Origin: Apoda limacodes
Lineage: Eukaryota; Arthropoda; Insecta; Lepidoptera; Limacodidae
Length of the DNA: 64,000 bases
Assembly: GCA_946406115.1 (NCBI GenBank)
Contig: OX291543.1
Location: 5,148,501-5,212,500, forward strand
Reading direction: 5' to 3'
Under the pieces are notes generated by a model that had not been told where the DNA came from, searched no databases, and worked only from the letters and a program-made list of their open reading frames with translations. Made by a program: the position numbers and the translations under genes. Positions 58,701 to 62,595 of the stretch are shown here, piece by piece; position 1 is the first letter of the stretch; each line of letters begins with the position of its first letter.

Positions 58701-60557
58701 TAACTTATCTGTGATCTTTAAATTAGGGGAACTAATAATTTTGTGATTACTTATATTAGGAACTAATCCCATGTTGGGTTGCGACACTAAGTTGTTCAAA
58801 AATTCTTATGTCACGCATGACACCAATTTTAACACCATAAATCGTATACTGTTTGTCGTCACAAATGTCAAAGTTGAACAAACAGTGACATGTCTATCAC
58901 CAGCAACTGAAAAACTGACACCATATCGTTTAGGTATTCTTAGATTGTGTGGAGCCACTCCTTGGTGTTGGAAAAGGAAATTGCCAAACGCTTTTGCTTG
59001 CTTGCTTTTTAAATCGATACTAGCTTCACCACTCAGATCTCGGATAAGATGGTGTGTCTGTACTTTAACCACAGGCAGGTGCCAAATTCCAAAATAAAAA
59101 AATTGACACAAACCCAGAGTTTTAAAAAAAAATTTAATTTGTAGTTATAACCAATAAAAAAAAAATGTTTGTCTGTATGTCAAGACCCTTTTGCTCAAGA
59201 ACTCGTGGAGGTATCAAGTTAAAATTAATATCAAAGTCTACGGGCACCTACTATTGTAAAAAATTCAATCTTCAAGGTAAATGAAAAATAAGCCCACAAT
59301 ACGGTAAGTTTTATCACATATTGTAACACAAATAAATAAAAACCTATAGGGTAATTCCTGTTGACCCAGGAGACTTGATCCCATGCTGGAAGAGCTATCT
59401 ACATATAATAAGTTTGTACGAAACCCTTGGTGCGCGGGCCAGACTTGCACTTGGTCAATTTTTTTTTTATGTGTAACGAATTTGTATATCGATACATCGA
59501 TAAAAATCATTATTGAGGTAAAACATAAATCGGTTTATTCAGAAAGGTGTGTAAATATATCATTTATTGTTATTAACAGCTGTGTTACCTATATAAAGCA
59601 AAATGGCTGCCTCTATAGATTGTAAGTGAAAAAAAAATAAAAAACAACGGGTTGCACTCCGGGAGTTATTTAGTTACTTATTCATATTTATTTATTAAAA
59701 GTAATAACTTTTGTTTATTTACTTTTTTGACGTTGTATATTTGACAGCTCACTCTGTCATAGAATTAAAATCCCATATCCAACCTCCCTGTACTACTCAT
59801 AATCGCCATATACTAAAAATAAAAACTAACCTAATGTAAATAATGGTCACGTGTCCTAACGCGAGTGACATCTTACGAATTTTCGATCAGGACACGTGAC
59901 CTGACGCGAGTTTAACAGTTTTTACCCATCACAAAAAAAGTGCACAGCGCCGCTAAAGAAGTTTTCACTTCAAAAACGCTTGCAGAGGTTAAATTTTTAT
60001 TATATTATATTTTGGTAAATATTTACTTTTCTGCACCCTGTCATTTCTGCGTATTTTTCTCTACATTGATACTTTTACACTATAATTAAAAAGAGATCTA
60101 AGTATGTTTAATTATAGGTAGGTATAAGTTGTATATTTCTTAATCTGTGTTCATAAGTTATTATTATTGATTGATCTATGTACTTTATAAAAATAAACTA
60201 GTTAATATCGCAGTATATTATACTATGATATTAATTAATCCTATTCGTAAATACTATGGTATACATACTAATTTCTTAACTTGAATAGTAGGTAGTCATA
60301 CTATGTGCCTAATTAGTAACATAAATACTTTATTATATATTTATAGTATTGATTATTGTTGATCCCTGTTTGGTATCACTTATATTTATTGCTATCCACA
60401 TAGTTATAAGAAACGCTCTGTTAACTTCCTTACTCCAATAGACTAAAGGTCATGCCCTCAACATACAATTCGATACTTCGATTCTAAGATTTTTAATAGT
60501 TTCCATAAAAAAAACTAGTTACTTACCAAAGAACAAAACAAAAAACAAATTTAACAT
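25576..60557 (-). CDS. modSP: Modular serine protease (hemolymph proteinase 14 / ModSP-like), 14 exons
   Basis: Fourteen minus-strand exons from 60557 to 25576 join with matching phases to 742 codons including the stop. Order: signal peptide (residues 1-17 approx.), LDLa repeats at about 27-61, 66-101, 106-142, 150-180 and 185-220, a Sushi/CCP module (about 243-304), a Cys-containing Wonton-like module (305 to about 468), then a trypsin-fold protease. Mature protease starts IVGG at 481. The triad is His525 (AAHC), Asp583 (EDIALV) and Ser683 (GDSGGG). This architecture is diagnostic of Manduca HP14 and Drosophila/Tenebrio ModSP, secreted initiator proteases that couple peptidoglycan or glucan recognition to the Toll and prophenoloxidase cascades. 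The P1 residue at the activation site is Leu480, not Arg/Lys, and the S1-pocket position equivalent to 189 is Ala677, not Asp. Both fit self-activation with elastase- or chymotrypsin-like specificity. Exons 9 (3' end) and 1 are the least certain. Confidence 0.92.
25779..26632. other. modSP intron 13
   Basis: Holds a perfect 23-bp inverted repeat (26431-26453 and 26561-26583). No gene seen. Confidence 0.6.
26431..26583. repeat. Perfect 23-bp inverted repeat in modSP intron
   Basis: CTTATTGGGAACAGTCTCGAGCT at 26431-26453 is the exact reverse complement of 26561-26583. The arms are 107 bases apart and 50 bases inside the intron from the exon 13 donor. The core GACTGTTCCCAATAAG occurs again at about 62731-62746, so this is an interspersed element. 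Confidence 0.85.
26633..26789 (-). CDS. modSP: modSP exon 13
   Basis: Acceptor TCTCATAG, donor AAATG|GTAAAA. Encodes [17 protein letters not shown] to KICAGYTNG, the segment between the catalytic Asp and Ser of trypsin-fold proteases. Confidence 0.92.
26790..27925. other. modSP intron 12
   Basis: AT-rich, with a (GA)n tract near 27530. Segments at about 27240-27370 and 27738-27872 are near copies of 29085-29350 on the other side of exon 12. Confidence 0.6.
27926..28102 (-). CDS. modSP: modSP exon 12: catalytic Asp
   Basis: Acceptor TATGGCAG, donor GGCAAG|GTCAGT; a phase 0-0 exon of 59 codons. Encodes [19 protein letters not shown] with the catalytic Asp, then [10 protein letters not shown]. 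Confidence 0.92.
29085..29350. repeat. Local duplication of modSP intron sequence
   Basis: TTTTTTCACGTCAAAAAGTG and CCAAAATTAATCAAATTCTT with the following GCAAACTTAACTCG match 27775-27845 closely. The part at 29090-29200 matches 27245-27360 (AAGCCCAAAAATGGAGTGTC against GAGCCCAAAAATAATGTC). The copy contains no exon. Confidence 0.65.
29890..30490 (+). mobile_element. Helitron-like unit with internal insertion
   Basis: It starts TATATTATAAAAGCGAAAGT and contains CACGCTTAAACCACTG and CCCGGCAGATGGCACTACTG. It resumes at about 30440 with TGTGGCGCTGCTTTTCCGG and ACAGGACAACGTTTGAGTGG. These two halves match neighbouring parts of the 19652-19832 Helitron, so 30070-30440 looks like cargo between them. 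Confidence 0.5.
30110..30421 (+). pseudogene. Zinc-finger-like ORF remnant inside a Helitron-like unit
   Basis: One frame reads about 104 codons with a single internal TAA (30263-30265). The N-terminal part has two Cys pairs, RCIDC and HCEICG, followed by HH and a basic helix (ERKKRIERA). The C-terminal part is acidic and helix-like ([20 protein letters not shown]) and ends KKCKC-stop. The Cys pairs suggest a small zinc ribbon. I do not recognise the protein. One in-frame stop makes it a probable pseudogene or captured gene fragment. Confidence 0.4.
31181..31302 (-). CDS. modSP: modSP exon 11: catalytic His
   Basis: Acceptor TGTTTCGCAG, donor TCGGAC|GTAAGT. Encodes [20 protein letters not shown] with the catalytic His, then [19 protein letters not shown]. 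Phase 1 in, 0 out. Confidence 0.92.
31303..31916. other. modSP intron 10
   Basis: Mixed sequence with a GC-rich part (31590-31830) that repeats GCCATCGAAGG- and CCCATCGAAGG-type motifs. No gene supported. Confidence 0.45.
31917..32078 (-). CDS. modSP: modSP exon 10: activation site and IVGG
   Basis: Acceptor CAATAACAG, donor ATATCAG|GTGGGT. Encodes [11 protein letters not shown] then [19 protein letters not shown] and [14 protein letters not shown]. The Cys before the activation site would tether the light chain. The P1 residue is Leu. Confidence 0.92.
32549..32831. repeat. Cluster of three strong hairpins
   Basis: Arms: 32549-32565 with 32578-32594 (17 bp, perfect, ATCTCACTAGATCCATT); 32765-32775 with 32776-32786 (ATGGTTCCCCC, one mismatch, no loop); 32806-32815 with 32822-32831 (TTGTCTCCCC, perfect). 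Further partial repeats of the CTAGATC motif lie between them. Confidence 0.8.
33498..33754. mobile_element. piggyBac-type MITE with TTAA duplication
   Basis: TTAA at 33498-33501 and 33751-33754 flank a 249-bp element. Its ends are GGGGCTAACATAAGTGATAG and the inverse CTTTCACTTATGTCAGCCCC, extending to GGCGCC (about 30 bp, few mismatches). No ORF. A TTAA target site is the mark of piggyBac-like elements. Confidence 0.82.
34290..35972. other. AT-rich intron stretch
   Basis: AT-rich sequence; the ORF at 35394-35672 has no recognisable domain. Nothing else seen. Confidence 0.4.
35973..36116. mobile_element. MITE with GGGGGCGTCCATTA ends
   Basis: GGGGGCGTCCATTAATTACG at 35973 and its inverse ending GGACGCCCCC at 36116 form a 25-bp imperfect inverted repeat continuing through CGTGAGG. 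TTA stands on both sides, a possible 3-bp target duplication as in PIF/Harbinger elements. A partial copy is at 23276-23345. Confidence 0.78.
36829..37345 (-). mobile_element. RTE-type retrotransposon 3' fragment
   Basis: Minus-strand translation gives [15 protein letters not shown] (the conserved [10 protein letters not shown] block), then copies of WQWAGH, then [15 protein letters not shown] and a tail of ATGATGATG type. This is the C-terminus and 3' tail of an RTE-clade element, out of frame in places. Confidence 0.72.
36981..37129. repeat. 40-bp tandem repeat, 3.7 copies
   Basis: CAGACGTGACCAGCCCACTG begins at 36981, 37021 and 37061, with a variant at 37101; period exactly 40. It lies within the RTE fragment where QWAGHV is encoded. 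Confidence 0.92.
37551..37683. repeat. Short inverted-repeat element
   Basis: CGTACAACAAACTTTTCGACC at about 37551 faces GGTCAGAAAAGTTTGTTGCA at about 37660-37680; about 130 bases in all, no ORF. MITE-like. Confidence 0.55.
37800..37900. repeat. Interspersed repeat also present at 59015-59095
   Basis: Both places read ATCGATACT-G-C-TCACCACTCAGATCTC, CGATAAG then TGGTGT, TCTG and GTACTT. Function unknown. Confidence 0.6.
38209..38700 (-). CDS. modSP: modSP exon 9: Wonton-like module
   Basis: Acceptor TTATTTTAG ends just above 38700. Encodes [19 protein letters not shown], then [33 protein letters not shown] and a long acidic/polar tail to about SIRFFIQN. Six Cys fit the Wonton module of HP14, with the seventh just before the protease (exon 10). 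The donor AATA|GTACAG at 38208 is chosen by phase. The frame stays open to a stop at 38159, so the 3' edge is uncertain. Confidence 0.8.
38701..39464. other. modSP intron 8
   Basis: Contains a short RTE-like piece at about 39330-39385 (GGTCACCACTCGGAAAC, CCCCATCGGTTAAC), similar to 44225-44270. Otherwise unremarkable. Confidence 0.45.
39465..39667 (-). CDS. modSP: modSP exon 8: Sushi/CCP domain
   Basis: Acceptor TGTACCAG, donor GTAAAC|GTAAGT. Encodes [20 protein letters not shown], then [20 protein letters not shown] and [11 protein letters not shown]. The C-x-P-HG-Y, SCNPGY and W-x-x-x-x-P-x-C signatures define a complement-control module. Confidence 0.92.
39668..40292. other. modSP intron 7
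   Basis: AT-rich; ACATACATATACATATAG-type low complexity near 39870. No gene seen. Confidence 0.45.
40293..40387 (-). CDS. modSP: modSP exon 7: end of LDLa 5 and linker
   Basis: Acceptor GCTATTTAG, donor GTCAA|GTAAGT. Encodes [18 protein letters not shown] and a Pro/Ala/Thr linker. Confidence 0.9.
40388..41831. other. modSP intron 6
   Basis: Holds the putative pseudogene at 40600-41010. The ORF at 41296-41520 has no domain. Otherwise AT-rich. Confidence 0.45.
40600..41010 (+). pseudogene. Unrecognised coding remnant, frame-broken
   Basis: Plus-strand frames show protein-like text: [20 protein letters not shown], and after a shift [20 protein letters not shown] with an acidic end [14 protein letters not shown] (near 41001). 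An A-rich region follows. It looks like the 3' part of a retroposed gene, but I do not recognise the family. Confidence 0.3.
41832..42000 (-). CDS. modSP: modSP exon 6: LDLa 4 and start of LDLa 5
   Basis: Acceptor TAAATTTAG, donor AATGGG|GTAAGT. Encodes [19 protein letters not shown], then PDSSDES; then [20 protein letters not shown]. The calcium-site DxxxE acids are present. LDLa 4 has Phe where the third Cys is expected. Confidence 0.92.
42001..42492. other. modSP intron 5
   Basis: No gene or clear element seen. The ORF at 42131-42385 has no domain. Confidence 0.4.
42493..42627 (-). CDS. modSP: modSP exon 5: LDLa 3
   Basis: Acceptor ACTTCTCCAG, donor GTGCA|GTAAGT. Encodes [20 protein letters not shown], then [17 protein letters not shown], a complete LDLa repeat with the preceding exon's Thr codon junction. 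Confidence 0.92.
42628..43610. other. modSP intron 4
   Basis: AT-rich. A Lepidoptera-type repeat fragment lies at about 42930-43000 (AATCGGCTTCAAAAAG...AAGGTCGGTTAAAAAAAGG). No gene seen. Confidence 0.45.
43611..43727 (-). CDS. modSP: modSP exon 4: LDLa 2
   Basis: Acceptor TTGTTTTCAG, donor ACGCA|GTAAGT. Encodes [18 protein letters not shown], then [17 protein letters not shown]. Confidence 0.92.
44050..45225 (-). mobile_element. RTE-clade non-LTR retrotransposon, 5'-truncated
   Basis: Minus-strand order: [24 protein letters not shown] start near 45190, [16 protein letters not shown] (motif A), [20 protein letters not shown] (motif B), [18 protein letters not shown] (motif C, with IADD), then [32 protein letters not shown] and [15 protein letters not shown], ending in a GATGATGAT tail near 44060. 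A frameshift or stop after motif C and 5' truncation show it is dead. Its tail points to a self-primed insertion into the protease intron. Confidence 0.88.
46013..46348 (-). repeat. 51-bp minisatellite with open 17-residue repeats
   Basis: ACATCAGAGAAGAG recurs at 46023, 46074, 46125 and 46176, so the period is exactly 51. On the minus strand a 111-codon frame runs through, repeating [17 protein letters not shown] with small changes. It starts near 46348 with a Met and a hydrophobic stretch. Whether it is translated is unknown. Confidence 0.8.
46536..46890. repeat. Two diverged direct repeats ending in GCGCCATCTAG motif
   Basis: GCGTGAACTCTGAATTT...CGGTACAACGCCATCTAG (46562-46681) and GTGTGAACTCTAAAG...CGGTACAGCGCCATCTAG (46795-46857) are the same unit twice, each followed by GAGAGAAACA(A/G)TAACA. 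Confidence 0.65.
46905..46951 (+). pseudogene. 5S rRNA gene fragment inside a repeat
   Basis: AAAGTTAAGCAACGTCAGGC followed by TTGGTCAGTACTTGGATGGG and TGACCGC matches about positions 48-95 of animal 5S rRNA with a few differences. This covers most of the internal promoter region. The 5' and 3' parts are absent, so it is a pseudogene or the head of a 5S-derived SINE. A family-A end follows at 46999-47047. Confidence 0.85.
46999..47047 (+). repeat. Family-A 3'-end fragment
   Basis: TACGGAACACTCGGTGCGCG then AATCCAACTCGCACTTGGCG, the family-A terminus. Similar fragments stand at 28864-28912, 34256-34290 and 59416-59470. Confidence 0.75.
47659..47922 (-). other. Unrecognised ORF in modSP intron 3
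   Basis: An open minus-strand stretch reads [20 protein letters not shown], then [19 protein letters not shown] and ends GNYRWMGL. It has a CPxCKK zinc-like pair and begins after an acceptor-like CTACTTTTTAG. The protease exon phases close without it, so it is not a needed exon. Function unknown. Confidence 0.25.
48267..48377 (-). CDS. modSP: modSP exon 3: LDLa 1
   Basis: Acceptor TTTTTTCCACAG, donor TTCTC|GTACGT. Encodes [18 protein letters not shown], then [15 protein letters not shown]. The first Cys comes from exon 2. Confidence 0.92.
48378..51090. other. modSP intron 2 with satellite array
   Basis: Contains the 105-130 bp tandem array (48817-49905) and, at about 49970-50350, a common lepidopteran repeat (GACTGGCTGACTGACTAATC, GAAACCGCTGTGTCTAGAAG). 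No gene seen in the rest. Confidence 0.6.
48817..49905. repeat. Tandem satellite array derived from family-A terminus
   Basis: About ten units starting GGGTCAAGTGCGAGTCGGAC near 48817, 48923, 49029, 49134, 49238, 49345, 49474, 49579, 49685 and 49810. Each continues TCGCG-AATAAGGGTAAACC, GATTGTAATGAAATTTTGG and CACACGCCGGGGAATG, and ends in a GAAAGAAAAAA tract. Two units 340 bases apart (49345 and 49685) share an extra AGTGAGACAAAGTCAAGTGC block, a three-unit higher-order period. The CAAGTGCGAGTCGGACTCGC core is the reverse complement of the family-A 3' end. No spacers as in CRISPR. Confidence 0.93.
51091..51142 (-). CDS. modSP: modSP exon 2: mature N-terminus
   Basis: Acceptor ATTGTTTCAG, donor TGTGG|GTAAGT. 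With one base from exon 1 it reads [18 protein letters not shown] and supplies the first Cys of LDLa 1. Confidence 0.85.
51590..54640 (+). mobile_element. Jockey-clade-like non-LTR retrotransposon, near full length but broken
   Basis: A GC-rich, possibly untranslated leader (51590-51990) is followed by endonuclease text: [11 protein letters not shown] (52080), then [16 protein letters not shown] (52480). RT follows: [18 protein letters not shown] (53205), [20 protein letters not shown] (53360), [17 protein letters not shown] (53490), [13 protein letters not shown] (53765) and [13 protein letters not shown] (53850). The C-terminal part has [17 protein letters not shown] (54235) and [10 protein letters not shown] (54480). 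At least five frameshifts or stops make it inactive. The [10 protein letters not shown] and YADD style is Jockey-like. It sits in intron 1 of the protease gene in the opposite orientation. Confidence 0.9.
54753..54825. repeat. 24-bp tandem repeat, 3 copies
   Basis: GGTATTGTATAGTCTGTGCA recurs at period 24 (ATTGTATAGT at 54757, 54781 and 54805), close to the 3' end of the Jockey-like element. Confidence 0.88.
55216..55440 (+). mobile_element. Helitron-like interspersed repeat
   Basis: TACTTATATAATAAAGC, then AGAACGATCAGTCGGATTT, GGGGAAGGGTATAGGC and AAACGAAGTAGGTTTAGCGG have the layout of the other short Helitron-like units in this window. Termini not clear. Confidence 0.45.
55813..55887 (-). 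repeat. Degenerate tRNA-like sequence
   Basis: On the minus strand: CGCCTCGATAGCTCAATTGG, TAGAGCAC, then GCAGGTTCAAGTACAGG and CTCGAGG. The D arm (GCTC/GAGC) and six acceptor pairs (CCTCGA/TCGAGG) are intact, but the T stem (GCAGG against ACAGG) and the anticodon stem are mispaired and no standard anticodon is clear. A pseudo-tRNA or SINE head is most likely. Confidence 0.6.
55900..57540. other. Intron stretch without a gene
   Basis: Contains a repeat fragment at about 56080-56340 (TTTTTAACCCAAAGCATAAA, GTCTGTCAGTCAGTCAGTCC) and AT-rich sequence. No coding pattern. Confidence 0.4.
57582..57630 (+). CDS. Signal-peptide first exon of an unidentified plus-strand gene
   Basis: ATGATG starts a 16-codon frame, [16 protein letters not shown] plus one base, ending at a perfect donor ACAG|GTGAGTACC (57631). 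The hydrophobic core LVLLLTVIT is typical of a secretory signal. No following exon could be found before 64000, so the gene would continue to the right. It lies inside intron 1 of the protease on the opposite strand. The same phase (one base) is used by the protease's own signal exon. It may be a false exon. Confidence 0.4.
57950..58460. other. GC-rich, hairpin-rich stretch
   Basis: Strikingly GC-rich in an AT-rich region. Hairpins: GGGGGCG (58207-58213) with CGCCCCC (58219-58225); TCTCGCTA (58337-58344) with TAGCGAGA (58351-58358). No protein frame recognisable. It resembles the structured 5' leader of an R1-type or similar non-LTR element, but no polymerase follows. Confidence 0.45.
59015..59095. 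repeat. Interspersed repeat, second copy of the 37800-37900 unit
   Basis: AATCGATACTAGCTTCACCA and CTCAGATCTCGGATAAG then GGTGTGTCTGTACTT, as at 37828-37890. Confidence 0.6.
59845..59901. promoter_or_regulatory. Paired CACGTG E-boxes in inverted orientation
   Basis: GGTCACGTGTCC (59845-59856) and its exact reverse complement GGACACGTGACC (59890-59901) are each followed by T(A/G)ACGCGAGT. CACGTG is the canonical bHLH site. Located about 650 bases inside intron 1 of the protease. It could equally be the ends of a small repeat. Confidence 0.4.
60527..60557 (-). CDS. modSP: modSP exon 1: signal peptide
   Basis: Minus-strand ATG at 60557 opens [10 protein letters not shown] plus one base and ends at the donor CTTTG|GTAAGT. 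The one-base phase is completed by CA of exon 2 to give Ala, producing a signal peptide with cleavage near TSPALTA. Confidence 0.75.
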
Positions 60558-60564
60558 TCTTTAC

Positions 60565-60600
60565 AATTACACTGCCAGTATCACATCACTTTATAAAAAA
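60565..60600 (-). promoter_or_regulatory. Possible core promoter of modSP
   Basis: Minus-strand TATAAAG (60589-60595) lies 22 bases before GGCAGTG (60570-60576), which fits an arthropod CAGT initiator. The start would give a 5' UTR of about 16 bases. A Rel-like GGGTTTTCC occurs at 60756-60764 (minus strand). Both are tentative. Confidence 0.3.
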
Positions 60601-62096
60601 AATCACATATAAACAACAATAAACGACTAGATTTATGGCAAATTATAAGTATTCACACCCCAAATAAACTGTGTACTATACTAAAATTAATGTAAACTTA
60701 GTATAAAAAAGTGACACGACTTCGTAGTACCTACTTCGAACTGCGTAATCATCTCGGAAAACCCGTCTACACTGACTTAATAATGATACCAGATTTTTAA
60801 AAATTTTTCCTTGTTGTTGTTATACAGGGAAATAATTTGTTCAACGTGATTTCACCAATCACATCTGTATAAAAATGCCCCTGGTACTAGTAAGTTCGTT
60901 AGGACGAACTAAATAATAAAACTCTTTACTACACTTTATTTGTCCATAGGCGAACTTAAGACATTTTCTACTAGTTAAAAGAAGAAGGAATAGAAAAAAA
61001 AATCTTATCAATTGACTTAAAAAAAATAAGATTCTTTGTGTTTTTGTTAGGTATGAATAATTTAACAATTTTCTTTAACACATCGTGTTCCCTCATACAC
61101 AGTCCATTGGCTCTTGCTCGACAGTACTGTTTGATTAATTACTGTTTCATTCATTTATTACTATTAGGCTGAATAATCTGGTGTCAAAGTTGGAGTCACA
61201 TGTCCTTCACACGTACCAAATAGGGATGCGCGCGCTCCAGTGCTAAATCTACAGTAATGAAATCATGACTTTAATTGCAAACGTTTATTTGGATGGATTT
61301 TATTGGAAAACACATTCAACTACTGTTAGGGTTCCGTTCCGTAAGTGAAAATTTAACAAATAAACCACAAATAAATTAACAAAAAGCTCTTAGCTATTGT
61401 CCTCGAAAGACTGCATTTTAAAGTATGTAAATACGAAAGACCAAAAACACTTTTTGGACTTTTTTGGCCAGCTTCAGCCAGGCTAACTAAAGTGCTGAGC
61501 CTTCTACATCAGCCTAATCGAAATATTTTAAATGTGGTTCTAATCCAAAAGACGAAATTCAAAGGAATCAGAAGATATAACACAGTAGTCTGCTAAAAAC
61601 AAAATCAAGTTGTTATTTGAACCTTAAAATAAAAAACAGGCATTAAATGAATTAAGAATGTACCTGTATCTCTAATAATTTTCCCAACTTCCATGCATTT
61701 TTTCTAATCTGGCAACCTTATTGCTAATGACCGCGAAACAGGTTATTTAAGGTTACAAAAACACTTAGATAATAGCAGATATGGCACTTATGACTTGAAA
61801 TAGGGGATTTATTAAATAATAGATTTTGTTGTCAGCTTTTAGGGTTCCATATATCGATATTCAAATAACCTATAAACCGGCCAGGTGCGCTTTGTACACG
61901 TATTAAGTTAGGGTTCCTTAGAATAAATATTACGTATTTCTGAAAAACTTTCGAACCTCTTATTTGTTCAAATCTATTTTTGTTAAAAGTAATCATTCGT
62001 AAAGCTCTATAATTATAATTTTGCCTAGTATTTAACACACAAGGGTCTTTTGGTAGAGAGGGCACAAATTCTCCAACTTTTTGGAGTTCAAACTTG

Positions 62097-62210
62097 TCGA
62101 GCGACAAGACACGATTTTATCGTAGATGTTCAAGGCAAAGCCAGGCGAGCCGTGCGCAGTGTCCATGGCAAAATCGTGTCGTGTCCAATGATGTGGTCGT
62201 GTCGTTCGAC
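62097..62210. repeat. Small inverted-repeat element
   Basis: GTCGAGCGACAAGACACGAT at 62097 faces GGTCGTGTCGTTCGAC ending at 62210, an imperfect 15-bp terminal inverted repeat around about 85 bases. It directly abuts family-A copy 3. Confidence 0.5.
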
Positions 62211-62223
62211 GGTAAATTAAAAC

Positions 62224-62595
62224 ATCGGCCAAGTGCGAGTCGGACTTGCGCACGAAAGGTTCCGTACCATTATCTATAAAAACGGCAAAAAAAAATCACG
62301 TTTGTTGTAATTTATTTTTTATTTTTAAGGTAAATATATATCTAAATATTCTGTAAATATTTCAAGCGTCGACCTGTTGCCGTTATCAATATCAAGCAAA
62401 AAAAAACACGTTTGTTGTATGGGAGCCCCCGTAAATATTTTTTTTTTCTGTTTTTTTAGTATTCGTTGTTATAGCGGCAACAGAAAAACATCTGTGCAAA
62501 TTTCAAATGTCTAAGAAGACGGACGGACGAACGGACAGCGGAGTCTTAGTAATAGGGTTCCGCTAATTACCCTTTGGGTACCGAACCCTAAAAAG
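62224..62595 (-). repeat. Interspersed repeat family A, copy 3 (long subtype, inverted)
   Basis: It begins TCGGCCAAGTGCGAGTCGG and ends GGGTACCGAACCCTAAAA, the reverse of copies 1 and 2. It carries the same extra internal block as copy 2 (ACCTGTTGCCGTTATCAATA between two CACGTTTGTTGTA motifs), which copy 1 lacks. Confidence 0.85.

Larger units (their letters stand above)
51143..60526. other. modSP intron 1 (9.4 kb)
   Basis: Holds a Jockey-like element (51590-54640), a 24-bp tandem repeat, a Helitron-like unit (55216-55440), a pseudo-tRNA, a plus-strand signal-peptide exon (57582-57630), a GC-rich structured stretch and a pair of CACGTG inverted repeats. Confidence 0.6.

Noticed and set aside
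58771..59111. ORFs of 108 and 101 codons on both strands
   Set aside because: They include a repeat also found at 37.8 kb and show no protein family.
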